A stretch of 64,000 nt of DNA from assembly GCF_900166585.1 (NCBI RefSeq), contig NZ_FVZC01000009.1:868001-932000 (forward strand), written 5' to 3'. The stretch's first letter is position 1. Every line of letters starts with the position of its first letter. This stretch comes from Mesobacillus jeotgali. GTDB taxonomy: Bacteria; Bacillota; Bacilli; Bacillales; Cytobacillaceae. The position numbers and the translations under genes are program-made. The notes below the pieces were generated by a model. It saw only the letters and a list, made by a program, of their open reading frames with translations. It did not search any database and was not told the origin of the DNA. Shown here in pieces: positions 35,683 through 44,120 of this stretch.

Positions 35683-37341
35683 TTGGCTGAAGATAAGAAT
35701 CGAAAAACTTCAAATGGAGAAGAAATGAAGCGTGAAAAGCTCACAACACGCCAGGGACATCCAGTTAGAGACAACCAAAATATACGTACAGTTGGCAATC
35801 GTGGTCCCGCAACACTGGAGAACTATCATTTTATCGAAAAAATTTCTCATTTCGATCGCGAAGAAGTGCCTGAGCGTGTCGTTCATGCTCGTGGGAGCGG
35901 TGCCTTCGGTTATTTTGAAACCTACGGAAAAGCAGGCGATGAACCGGTTGAAAAATATACCCGTGCAAAAGTTTTTTCAGGAGCAGGCAAAAAAACTCCG
36001 TTGATGGTTCGTTTTTCAACAGTAGCAGGAGCGAAGGATTCACCAGAAACTGCAAGGGACCCTCGTGGATTTGCGGTAAAAATGTATACCGAGGATGGAA
36101 ACTGGGACCTGGTCGGCAATAACTTGAAAATTTTCTTCATCCGTGATGCGATGAAGTTCCCTGACATGATACATGCATTTAAAGCAGACCCTGCTTCTAA
36201 CGTGCCCAATCCTGAACGGATGTTTGACTTTGTTTCCCGAACACCAGAAGCAACCCATATGATCACATTCTTGTTCTCTCCTTGGGGCATTCCAGCTACG
36301 TATCGCCACATGCAGGGATCTGGTGTCAATACTTATAAGTGGGTCAACGACAAGGGTGAGGCTGTTCTGGTAAAGTATCACTGGGAGCCGAAGCAGGGTA
36401 TCCGAAATTTGACTCAGGAAGAGGCCAACGAAATCCAGGCAAAGAATGTTGGACATGCCACACAGGATTTATATGAAGCAATTGAGCGAGGAGACTATCC
36501 AGAATGGGAGCTGTTTGTCCAAATTATGGAGGATGACTACCACCCTGAATTGGATTTTGACCCGCTTGATGACACGAAGCTTTGGCCAGAAGATAAATTT
36601 CCATGGCTGCCGGTTGGCCGTATGGTCCTCGACCGTAATCCTGTTGACTTCCATGCAGAAATCGAACAAGCAGCTTTTGGTACAGGGGTTCTTGTAGATG
36701 GAATGGATTTCTCGGATGATAAAATGCTTCAGGGGCGGACATTCTCCTACTCTGATACACAGCGCTATCGTGTAGGGGCTAATTATCTGAAGTTGCCTGT
36801 TAATGCACCAAAAGCACCTGTTCGCACGAATCAGCAGCGAGGGCAAATGGATGTGCGTGATCCTAAGGAATCAGGGGATAATCCTCACATCAATTACGAG
36901 CCCTCAATGCTGGGAGGGTTTGAAGAAGCAAGTCCAGAGAACCATCCGCCACATCAGCCATCCTATAACGCTGCGGTGATGAGTGCTCCAATTGACCGCC
37001 CTAATAATTATGGTCAAGCAGGTGACACATATCGAAGCTTGGAAGACTGGGAACGGGACGAGTTGATCAAAAACCTCTCAGAAGCGCTTGCCGCATGTAA
37101 TAAAAAGATCCAGGATGCCATGATCGGTCACTTCACACAAGCCGATGAAGACTACGGCCGACGTGTGAAAGAAGGCATCGAAATAAGAGTCAAACAACTG
37201 AAAGAGATGGAGAAGGAAGATAGAGTACCTGGCCGTGAATCAGGCAACTCCAAATATGGGCAAGGTGGGCAGGGTTCACTATCTGCCAACGAAGCAACAC
37301 AAGATGCCTTGAAGAAAAGCCGCGAATCAGATCCTTATTAA
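35683..37341 (+). CDS. katA: Monofunctional haem catalase
   Basis: About 552 residues. Distal His in '[16 protein letters not shown]', Asn region '[24 protein letters not shown]', and proximal Tyr helix '[17 protein letters not shown]' identify a clade-3 type catalase that breaks down hydrogen peroxide. The C-terminus has a helical extension with '[17 protein letters not shown]' and a low-complexity Gly/Gln tail. The upstream ATG 35659 includes the ribosome binding site TAAGGAGGT, so TTG 35683 is preferred. Confidence 0.96.
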   Translation: MAEDKNRKTSNGEEMKREKLTTRQGHPVRDNQNIRTVGNRGPATLENYHFIEKISHFDREEVPERVVHARGSGAFGYFETYGKAGDEPVEKYTRAKVFSGAGKKTPLMVRFSTVAGAKDSPETARDPRGFAVKMYTEDGNWDLVGNNLKIFFIRDAMKFPDMIHAFKADPASNVPNPERMFDFVSRTPEATHMITFLFSPWGIPATYRHMQGSGVNTYKWVNDKGEAVLVKYHWEPKQGIRNLTQEEANEIQAKNVGHATQDLYEAIERGDYPEWELFVQIMEDDYHPELDFDPLDDTKLWPEDKFPWLPVGRMVLDRNPVDFHAEIEQAAFGTGVLVDGMDFSDDKMLQGRTFSYSDTQRYRVGANYLKLPVNAPKAPVRTNQQRGQMDVRDPKESGDNPHINYEPSMLGGFEEASPENHPPHQPSYNAAVMSAPIDRPNNYGQAGDTYRSLEDWERDELIKNLSEALAACNKKIQDAMIGHFTQADEDYGRRVKEGIEIRVKQLKEMEKEDRVPGRESGNSKYGQGGQGSLSANEATQDALKKSRESDPY

Positions 37342-37349
37342 TTAGTAAA

Positions 37350-37381
37350 GAAGGCTGCATTGGATACATGCAGCCTTTTTA
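37350..37381 (+). terminator. katA terminator
   Basis: AAGGCTGCAT / ATGCAGCCTT with a seven-base loop and TTTTT. Confidence 0.9.
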
Positions 37382-37412
37382 ATGTAAATAGAGTAAAATG
37401 TTGGCTGAAGCA

Positions 37413-37553
37413 CTAATCCTTCCTGAGGGTATCAAGCTTTTTCTGCACCTTTGCGTTATGGTATATGGTTAAACCTAATATCACCGTACTCATCACACTT
37501 GAGACGATCGAGCTTCCAACGAGTAATCGTTCTTTTTGTGTGTTTCTCACCAT
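37413..37553 (-). CDS. 46-residue membrane peptide
   Basis: ATG 37553 on the minus strand follows GTGAGGTGAGG (a GTG two codons in is possible). Basic N-terminus, one membrane helix (LLVGSSIVSSVMSTVILGLTI), then a coiled basic tail HNAKVQKKLDTLRKD. Unknown function. Confidence 0.55.
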   Translation of the reverse strand: MVRNTQKERLLVGSSIVSSVMSTVILGLTIYHNAKVQKKLDTLRKD

Positions 37554-37732
37554 CCTCACCTCACTTTCGCTATAGCTAACTTACCCTAAAGGCTTATAGA
37601 TAAGCTTAGTTATCCAAATTCCTTTACAGTAAAATTGACAAGATTGCAGGAAATAGGAAATGGAAAGTAGAATTAATGAAAATAAATCTCAATTTCTTTT
37701 TTTACATAATCTATTGCTAGTGGGTGAATTAA

Positions 37733-38749
37733 ATGGAGATGCAAAAGGATCTTGTTGTTGGCGGCGTGGAACTGAAATGGGATTTAACAAATGGAAAGGT
37801 TTTGTTTGAGGGAGGAGACGTAGTTTTTTTCTGGGTGTCGGCCATGAAAACCTTCTTCGACACAATAAATGAAATTACCGGTAAAGAGGCAACCAATCTC
37901 GTGCTTGAGGCCACTGGTTTTCGACAGGGAATAATTGTTGGCGAAGGATTCAAGGAAATGAAGGAAATTAATACCTCCAACGTTGTGGAATGGCTTTCCA
38001 ATACATATGTACCAGCTGGATGGGGATATGTAAGAGTTGAAAAAATGGATGTGGATTCAAAGCATTTCACCTTATATATCAAAGATGACTGGGAATATAA
38101 AATGAATAAATTAGGTGATGATGAAAAACAGGGAATTTTTGTTCCCGCGCATTACGCAGGCGTTTTTACTGGATTGTTCGGCAGGAATTTCTGGTATAAA
38201 ATCATCGAATACCAAAACGGAGACAATCCATACACGATTGTGGAATACTTCCCGTCAAATGTGAATGTCCAGCAAAATATCCGGGACATGGCGCGGAAAC
38301 AGGAAGCTCTGCATATTAAGGAGCTGGAGAGTCTGGTTGCAGAAAAAACGAAAATCCTCCAGGACCTTGTTAAAGAGCTCTCCTCACCTCTCATTCCGGT
38401 GCTGGAAGGAATCGTCGTCGTGCCGCTGATTGGGAGATACGATGAGGACCGTGCGGAAGATTTGATTAACAACACCCTTAACAATCTTCCAAAGTATCAA
38501 GCAAGGTATGTCTTACTGGATCTCACGGGTTTGAATAAGGAAATTTCCCCCTACACTGCAGAGTTGATTGATAAACTTGGCTCCTCAGCCAGATTGCTTG
38601 GAGTAGAGGTCATTCTCGTTGGAATATCCGCCGAACTCGCAATGGTGATCACACAGTCATTGCCTGGACTTAAGAAATTTGAATGCCTGCAGACCCTTCA
38701 GCATGGGATTTACTATGCACTAGGTAAAAGCGGAAAAAGAATCATGTAG
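37733..38749 (+). CDS. RsbR-like STAS protein with N-terminal V4R-type sensor domain
   Basis: 338 residues. The first ~170 resemble the 4-vinyl reductase/XylR-N small-molecule binding domain ('GFRQGIIVGEGFKEMKEIN', 'FTGLFGRNFWYKIIEYQNG'). A coiled linker 'KELESLVAEKTKILQDLVKELSSPLIPVLEG' leads into a STAS domain with 'YVLLDLTGLN' and 'LLGVEVILVGISAELA'. This sensor-plus-STAS plan is that of RsbR co-antagonists of the general stress (sigma-B) stressosome. No RsbS/T genes are adjacent. The start at 37733 follows GTGGG weakly. Confidence 0.8.
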   Translation: MEMQKDLVVGGVELKWDLTNGKVLFEGGDVVFFWVSAMKTFFDTINEITGKEATNLVLEATGFRQGIIVGEGFKEMKEINTSNVVEWLSNTYVPAGWGYVRVEKMDVDSKHFTLYIKDDWEYKMNKLGDDEKQGIFVPAHYAGVFTGLFGRNFWYKIIEYQNGDNPYTIVEYFPSNVNVQQNIRDMARKQEALHIKELESLVAEKTKILQDLVKELSSPLIPVLEGIVVVPLIGRYDEDRAEDLINNTLNNLPKYQARYVLLDLTGLNKEISPYTAELIDKLGSSARLLGVEVILVGISAELAMVITQSLPGLKKFECLQTLQHGIYYALGKSGKRIM

Positions 38750-38755
38750 AAGTAA

Positions 38756-38782
38756 GCACTTGAGCAATCAAGTGCCTTTTTT
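38756..38782 (+). terminator. Rho-independent terminator
   Basis: GCACTTGA / TCAAGTGC with GCAA loop and six T. Confidence 0.88.
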
Positions 38783-38900
38783 CGGGAGTAATGGTGAAAG
38801 TGACGATGGTCTAGAGCGAATACATGGGAGATGAGAAGTGAATTATAGGAGAGCTCATTTTGACAAGAAGTGTTGAATATAAAGGGAAAAAGGAGTAATT

Positions 38901-39173
38901 ATGCAAGCGCACTCTAGTAGTATTATAAAACCAGTTTTCGTACTGCAATTAGTATGGTTTGTTTTGTTCTTTACTAATATTCTTGGTTTGATCGGTTCCA
39001 GGAGCGAATTACTCCAGGATATTGTGTGGCTGGGAATACCCACGATCGGGGTGTTAGCGTCAGTTAATTGCCTCAGGAAAAGGCAATCCATATATTGGTC
39101 TATCAGTACGATATATTTAGCGTTTATAATTTTTGGGTTGTGGGTTTTGATTTGGGGAATTACTCAAATGTAG
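38901..39173 (+). CDS. Three-helix small membrane protein
   Basis: 90 residues with three hydrophobic helices and a basic loop 'CLRKRQSIYW'. RBS AAAAAGGAG, five bases before ATG. No family recognised. Confidence 0.6.
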   Translation: MQAHSSSIIKPVFVLQLVWFVLFFTNILGLIGSRSELLQDIVWLGIPTIGVLASVNCLRKRQSIYWSISTIYLAFIIFGLWVLIWGITQM

Positions 39174-39205
39174 GTGTTTGTTAAAAAACAAAGCAAAAAG
39201 CCCAG

Positions 39206-39891
39206 AGTCTGTCTCTAAAGGGTTCCGTTTTCGGGTGTTTTCTTATTAATAGACACTGGAATTGACGTATGAATTGGCATACGTCTTTTTCTTTATTTAT
39301 CAAGGTTTCACACTTTAAAAAGAGGGGCGAAACTTCTGTCATTTGCAAAGCCGTTTTAAGCACCAGTTTTATTGATCCTTAATAAGCTGCTGATTTCCGC
39401 ATCTAGGATCAAGAGGGTCGCACTTATCGGTTGGGAGATCAGGTTAACCGCCAGAGCCGATAAGATAGACGGAATAATTCCGCTTAATTAGTAATTAATA
39501 TTAAAAAAGCTAAAATAGACGGAGAAATTCCGCCTATTGACTAAAAAAATTCGAAAATGGGTGATTTTGCTGCGCATAAGCGGAAAACCTTCCCTTATTT
39601 ACCCCGAAACAAGCTCCATTCTGAATTTTACCGGAAAATCTCCGCTTATTTTACTTTTGCTGGTTCTTCGATAAAGGACAAGACATCTTATTTAAAAGAT
39701 TACCATGAACCGTATCACAAGTAAGTTAGGTTTTACTTAAATAAGGTTTTGGTATGCCTAATATAGGTACTCGCCAATTTTACTACGGCGAGTTTTACTT
39801 TTAAATTTACCAATAATGATGCCAATACAACTGTCATTTCGGTAATATTATAAAAAAAGCACCTCAAAACGGAACGGTTTAGTCTGTCTCT
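39206..39891. mobile_element. Possible MITE-like/decayed element with TIRs and flanking direct repeats
   Basis: The 11-base sequence AGTCTGTCTCT occurs in direct orientation at 39206-39216 and 39881-39891. Just inside are inverted repeats: AAAGGGTTCCGTTTTCGGGTG from 39217 and, on the other strand ending at 39880, AAACCGTTCCGTTTTGAGGTG (about 22 of 28 matching when extended). Direct repeats outside inverted repeats around ~665 bases look like an insertion with target duplication. No transposase lies within. The inner DNA holds a CGGA-type repeat array and a terminator-like hairpin (GACGTATG / CATACGTC). Two unrelated terminator hairpins are the alternative. Confidence 0.45.
39420..39645. repeat. 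Degenerate ~50-bp periodic array built on a CGGA…TCCG hairpin
   Basis: The core TAGACGGAnnAATTCCGCYTA or its relative AAGCGGAAAATCTCCGCTTA appears with CGGA at 39470, 39520, 39581 and 39632, and a weak related site at 39428. Spacings are 50, 61 and 51 bases. Each copy is an imperfect palindrome able to form a short hairpin. No coding frame runs through it. Confidence 0.6.
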
Positions 39892-39917
39892 ATAAGCTTT
39901 TCGCTGTTCAGCTAAAA

Positions 39918-40181
39918 TCAGGATTTAATTAGCAGTTTCTTTTCCATTAATTGATTTTTCAGGATTAATATATGGGGGAATGGATCATTTTCAGTACCCC
40001 CAAGTTCAAAGATAGAATCAGTGATTTCAGTTAACAAGGAAGTGTCCGTCACATCATCAAGGAAAGTTTTGAATTCCTGGTAAATTGCTTGTTTTTGAGG
40101 TTCTAAGAGGTTTGATTTAACGTAGAGCTCGTCCAGTTCCAGGTAAATAAAAGATCTTTGTGATTCAGCGATCTTACTCAT
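39918..40181 (-). CDS. Small soluble protein of unknown function
   Basis: 87 residues, mostly helical and acidic, no membrane segment. ATG 40181 is preceded by GGGGTGGG. Sits alone between two repeat arrays. No family recognised. Confidence 0.5.
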   Translation of the reverse strand: MSKIAESQRSFIYLELDELYVKSNLLEPQKQAIYQEFKTFLDDVTDTSLLTEITDSIFELGGTENDPFPHILILKNQLMEKKLLIKS

Positions 40182-40313
40182 TTGTTCCCACCCCTGCTCT
40201 ATTGATATTTGTGAATCTAGTACTATTATATAGAACGGCTGTTCTAAATGTAAACTGACAATTTAAATAATTCTTTATTTGTTATTTCTGAGACAGATTA
40301 GCAGAGGATGAGT

Positions 40314-40625
40314 CAGACAAAACCCTGGCTGGAGTTGATCGTTTTGTCTAAAGCAGAGGCAGTTTCGGACAAAAGGCCGGCTGTTGGCGATTGTTTTGTC
40401 TGAAGCAGAGGGAAGTTCGGACAAAACACTGGCTGTTGGCGATCGTTTTGTCTGAAGCAGAGGCAAGTTCGGAAAAAACATGGGTAGTGGGTGATGGTTA
40501 TGTCTAAAGCAGAGGCAAGCTCGGACCAAACACGGGCATGGACCTATAATATTGTCCGAAGTACAAGCAAGTTCGGACAAAACATCATCAGATTCCCATA
40601 ATTTTGTCCGAACCAAAGTTCTCTA
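40314..40625. repeat. Six-unit, exact 52-bp tandem array of CGGACAAAAC…GTTTTGTCYG hairpins
   Basis: Unit starts (C of CGGACAAAAC or variants) fall at 40314, 40366, 40418, 40470, 40522 and 40574, a period of exactly 52. Each unit reads CGGACAAAAC, about 17 variable bases, GTTTTGTCTG, then a linker like AAGCAGAGGCAAGTT. The two arms are inverted repeats, so every unit can fold. Copies differ by substitutions but not length. The array ends next to the AIM24-like gene's stop. Confidence 0.85.
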
Positions 40626-40641
40626 TCCTATTCTCTATCAA

Positions 40642-41433
40642 TTAATCGCCATCAAGCATGCGGAAAACTCCGCCGAGAACACTGCCTTCGCCTTTGTTTT
40701 GCCCTCCGCCTTGAGGAGCTGCGGCAAAGACTCTGCTTGCAAGTCGGCTGAATGGCAGTGATTGTATCCAAACAGTGCCTGGTCCTCTTAGTGTAGCGAA
40801 GAAAAGTCCTTCTCCGCCAAAAAGTGCGGTTTTAATTCCTTTAACCATTTCAATGTTATAGTCCACATTACTTGTCATCGCGACAAGGCAGCCAGTGTCG
40901 ACTTTGATAACTTCTCCAGGCTGAAGTTCTTTTTTATGTATGGTTCCGCCTGCATGGACAAATGCCATACCATCACCTTCGAGCTTTTGCATTATGAAGC
41001 CTTCTCCGCCAAAGAATCCTGCTCCAAGCTTCCTCTGGAACTCAACTCCAACAGAGACTCCTTTTGCAGCAGCCAGGAACGCGTCCTTCTGGCAGATGAT
41101 CTTTCCGCCATGCTTGCTTAAATCCATTGGAATGATTTTTCCCGGGTATGGTGAAGCGAATGATACGTGCTTTTTGTCTACTCCAGTGTTGGTAAATGTG
41201 GTCATAAAGAGACTTTCGCCAGTCAATAGTCGCTTTCCGGCACCGAACAGCTTGCCAACCAAACCGCCTCCGCTGCCAGAACCATCTCCAAAAATAGTTT
41301 CCATTTCAATTTGCTGGTCCATCATCATCAGACTTCCAGCTTCGGCAACAACCGTTTCGTTCGGGTCAAGTTCAACCTCGACGAACTGCATGTCGTCCCC
41401 ATAAATTTTATAATCAATTTCATGGTTCCTCAT
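40642..41433 (-). CDS. AIM24/TIGR00266 family protein
   Basis: About 263 residues from ATG 41433 (behind TTGGAGGGAAAG). Family features: '[20 protein letters not shown]', '[21 protein letters not shown]', '[31 protein letters not shown]' and '[39 protein letters not shown]'. These proteins have a double-stranded beta-helix fold and unknown function. A longer frame to 41514 lacks a ribosome binding site. Confidence 0.88.
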   Translation of the reverse strand: MRNHEIDYKIYGDDMQFVEVELDPNETVVAEAGSLMMMDQQIEMETIFGDGSGSGGGLVGKLFGAGKRLLTGESLFMTTFTNTGVDKKHVSFASPYPGKIIPMDLSKHGGKIICQKDAFLAAAKGVSVGVEFQRKLGAGFFGGEGFIMQKLEGDGMAFVHAGGTIHKKELQPGEVIKVDTGCLVAMTSNVDYNIEMVKGIKTALFGGEGLFFATLRGPGTVWIQSLPFSRLASRVFAAAPQGGGQNKGEGSVLGGVFRMLDGD

Positions 41434-41758
41434 TGCTTTCCCTCCAACCAAATCATATTTACATGTCCATTGTACATCTTTACGTTTCTGGTTGCCGAAT
41501 ATTTTAAGCGTCATTAACTACGTGAACTGAATTTGCACAATACTTAGGCCGTTTTGCTCCACAGAATAACCACTCCTCTGCTGAAAAAATACCCCCATCA
41601 CCCAAAATAGGCTTTTGCATATGTGGCAAAGGCCCTGTTGTCTACATAAATTGATGAAGAGTATTCGAATTAAATATTGTTCACACCTTCTATATAGGAA
41701 TATTTCCAATACGTTACTTGTATCATGGGCCCTGAAAATTTAGAGGAGGTAAAGAAAA
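41434..41758. other. Intergenic region before the thiazole peptide cluster
   Basis: 325 bases between divergent transcripts. No credible gene. It should contain the promoters for the AIM24-like gene (minus) and the peptide precursor (plus); no strong consensus pair was singled out. The precursor's ribosome binding site GAGGAGGT is at about 41740-41748. Confidence 0.5.
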
Positions 41759-42031
41759 ATGATGAATGACTTTCAAAATCAGCTGCAAATGCTCAATGTT
41801 GGTGATTTCCAGGCTACTCAGCCGGTAAGCTGGGACCAGAACCTGTACCAATCAGGTGATGAGCGTTTTCTAGGTTTGGGTTTAGGTGGATTTGGCTCTT
41901 GTTTCGGATTCGGTTTCTCTTGCTTTTTTAGCTGCTTTGGCTGCGGCGGCTGTTTCCGCTGTGGTGGCTGCTTCCGTTGCGGAGGATGCGGTCGTTGTGG
42001 AGGCTGTGGCCGCTGCCATCGCGGAAGTTAA
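41759..42031 (+). CDS. Heterocycloanthracin/sonorensin-family TOMM precursor peptide
   Basis: 90 residues. The leader (about 1-40) has the family pattern 'FQNQLQMLNVGDFQ..QPVSWDQN'. The core has 12 Cys; from Cys62 to Cys86 a Cys appears at every third residue (62, 65, 68, 71, 74, 77, 80, 83, 86) with Gly-Gly, Phe-Arg or Gly-Arg between, plus Ser-Cys pairs at 47-48, 54-55 and 58-59. Cyclodehydration and oxidation of these Cys would give a run of thiazoles. Modification genes follow directly. A partial terminator after it would let precursor be made in excess. Confidence 0.92.
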   Translation: MMNDFQNQLQMLNVGDFQATQPVSWDQNLYQSGDERFLGLGLGGFGSCFGFGFSCFFSCFGCGGCFRCGGCFRCGGCGRCGGCGRCHRGS

Positions 42032-42046
42032 GAACAGGTTAAATAA

Positions 42047-42081
42047 GACCCCTTGCAGAAGTCTCTGCAGGGGTTTTTCTA
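42047..42081 (+). terminator. Attenuator-like terminator after the precursor
   Basis: ACCCCTTGCAGA / TCTGCAGGGGT with AGTC loop and TTTTTCT, between the precursor and the modification genes. Confidence 0.88.
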
Positions 42082-42209
42082 ATGTTTCAGATTTGAGAAC
42101 AGACCAGGGAACTTATATTTACAAAAGACATAAGGGACAAATTGAGATACATAGGATAATAGTGACAGTAAATGAAGGAAGAAGGCAGTTGCGCCTGAGG
42201 AGGTGTGTG

Positions 42210-44120
42210 TTGGTGACATTGGATCCTTCCATGGTTTTGAAGGTGAAAAGGGATACGTTTTATCTTGCTGAACCAAATGTTAGTGTGTACTTCAGGAATA
42301 ATTCATGTTCCTTCCGTCTTGAGGGAAGCGGAATCGATCAGTGGGTTGAAAAGCTATTGCCGATGTTTAACGGAGAGTATTCATTAGGGAATTTAACAAA
42401 TGGACTGCAAGAGCCATACAGACAACGTGTTTATCAAATTGCAGAGGTTCTTTTGCAGAATGGTTTTGTCAGGGATGTAAGCAAGGATGAACCACATCAA
42501 CTATCGGAGCAAGTCTTGAAAAAATTCGCCTCACAAATTGAATTTGTCGATAATTTGGCTGGTTCTGGGCCTTGGAGGTTTCAGTCTTTTCGAAATGCCA
42601 AGGTGCTGGCGATTGGCTCTGGGCCAATGTTAAATTCGCTGGTGTCATCATTATTGGATTCTGGCTTGAAGCAGTTGAATGTCTCAATAACAAGTGACGT
42701 TCCTACGAATAGAAAAAGACTGACCGAGCTAGCTCACCATGCAAGAAAAACAGATTCCGTGCTGGAACTCCACGAATGGGCTGTAAAGCAGGGAGATTGG
42801 AGAGAACTGCTGAGACCGTACGATTCGGTCCTGTATGTATCTCAAAATGGTAACCTTGAAGAACTAAGGAAACTGCAATCAATATGCAGGGAAGAAAAGA
42901 AAACCTTCATTCCCGCTGTCCTTTTCAAGCAGTCAGGAATAGCTGGGCCGATTTTTAATCCAGATTCGGATGCGAGCTGGGAGTCAGCCTGGAGGCGATT
43001 GCATACCTCAGTCCGGATAAAAGAACAGGAGATCCCTGCTGTCTCTTCAACAACTGGAGCATTATTGGCTAACGTCATTACATTTGAGTTGTTTAAAGAT
43101 ATTACAGGAGTCACAACGGCTGAACAAAAACATCGGATTTATTTGCTAGACATAGAAACACTTGAGGGAAGCTGGCATTCATTTTTGCCACATCCGTTAG
43201 AAAAAGGAGAGCCAACTGCAATAAAGGTAGAAGATCCTGAAACAAGGATTGAACACGATATTCAAAGAACAGAACCAGAAAAACTACTGCATTATTTCAG
43301 CTTGCTGACATCAAAGGAAACTGGCATTTTACACGTCTGGGAAGAGGGAGACCTAACACAGCTTCCATTGGCACAATGCAGGGTTCAGGCGGCTGATCCC
43401 ATTTCAGACGGCCCGGCTGAACTCTTGGAAGCGATAGTGTGTAATGGACTCACGCATGAAGAAGCAAGGATTGAGGCAGCGTTAGCCGGTATAGAAGATT
43501 ATGCAGGCCGCCTGGCCGGTTTATTTGGAAAAGAGGAGTTTCAGGGTATAGGAGCTGGTGAAACGTTTGTAGAAGGACTGGGGAGAGGTCTGCAAAAATG
43601 TCTGGCTGAGAAATTAAATGATCGAAAGAACAGGCGAAAAGAATTGATATATCCGGTTGATGCGGACCTAATTGAGGATGATCGGTGCCTTTTTTATATG
43701 AATGCCCTAGGGACGGTGCTGGGAGCACTGAGAGTTGGGATAGGTGAGGACGTCATTGGTTTTCCTGTTATCTGGGTTGGAACGAGAAATGGCTGGTATG
43801 GAAGTACAGGGTTAAATACCACGATGGCATTAAGGAGCGCTTTACAGGAGGCGTTATACGATTATCAAAATAGTTCGATCCCAGAAGGTAAAAGATTCCT
43901 TTGTGAGTCACAGGTCCTCCTTGAAGAAAGGGGAAATCAAAGCATTAAGATTCCTGTTTATCCAGGAAAAATACAGCCTGAAACCTTACAGTCCGCAATT
44001 GAAGTCCTGAAAGAGAACAGAATCGATTTTTCTGTCTGCGAATTAAGAATCGAATCAATCTTTAACCAGCAATTAGCGGGAATATTTGGTGTATCGCTGC
44101 GTGAGGAGGGATTAACTTGA
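42210..44120 (+). CDS. ThiF/E1-like thiazole bacteriocin maturation protein
   Basis: About 636 residues. N-terminal leader-recognition-like region, then a degenerate Rossmann stretch 'KVLAIGSGPMLNSLVSSLLDSGLKQLNVSI' of the E1/ThiF type, and a long C-terminal part distantly like the YcaO partner. The whole matches the 'thiazole-containing bacteriocin maturation protein' family that accompanies heterocycloanthracin peptides. Upstream in-frame codons overlap the precursor in another frame, so the start is taken at TTG 42210 (GTG 42213 also possible) behind AGGAGG at 42198. It overlaps the next gene by four bases. Confidence 0.85.
   Translation: MVTLDPSMVLKVKRDTFYLAEPNVSVYFRNNSCSFRLEGSGIDQWVEKLLPMFNGEYSLGNLTNGLQEPYRQRVYQIAEVLLQNGFVRDVSKDEPHQLSEQVLKKFASQIEFVDNLAGSGPWRFQSFRNAKVLAIGSGPMLNSLVSSLLDSGLKQLNVSITSDVPTNRKRLTELAHHARKTDSVLELHEWAVKQGDWRELLRPYDSVLYVSQNGNLEELRKLQSICREEKKTFIPAVLFKQSGIAGPIFNPDSDASWESAWRRLHTSVRIKEQEIPAVSSTTGALLANVITFELFKDITGVTTAEQKHRIYLLDIETLEGSWHSFLPHPLEKGEPTAIKVEDPETRIEHDIQRTEPEKLLHYFSLLTSKETGILHVWEEGDLTQLPLAQCRVQAADPISDGPAELLEAIVCNGLTHEEARIEAALAGIEDYAGRLAGLFGKEEFQGIGAGETFVEGLGRGLQKCLAEKLNDRKNRRKELIYPVDADLIEDDRCLFYMNALGTVLGALRVGIGEDVIGFPVIWVGTRNGWYGSTGLNTTMALRSALQEALYDYQNSSIPEGKRFLCESQVLLEERGNQSIKIPVYPGKIQPETLQSAIEVLKENRIDFSVCELRIESIFNQQLAGIFGVSLREEGLT

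Noticed and set aside
40275..40616. Minus-strand 113-codon open frame
   Set aside because: It runs through the 52-base repeat array; the protein repeats with the array and has no ribosome binding site.
40314..40625. CRISPR array
   Set aside because: Whole 52-base units repeat with drift; there are no unique spacers and no cas genes nearby.
41886..42209. N-terminal extension of the ThiF-like maturation protein
   Set aside because: The extension overlaps the precursor gene in another frame and the terminator; a clear AGGAGG places the start at about 42210.
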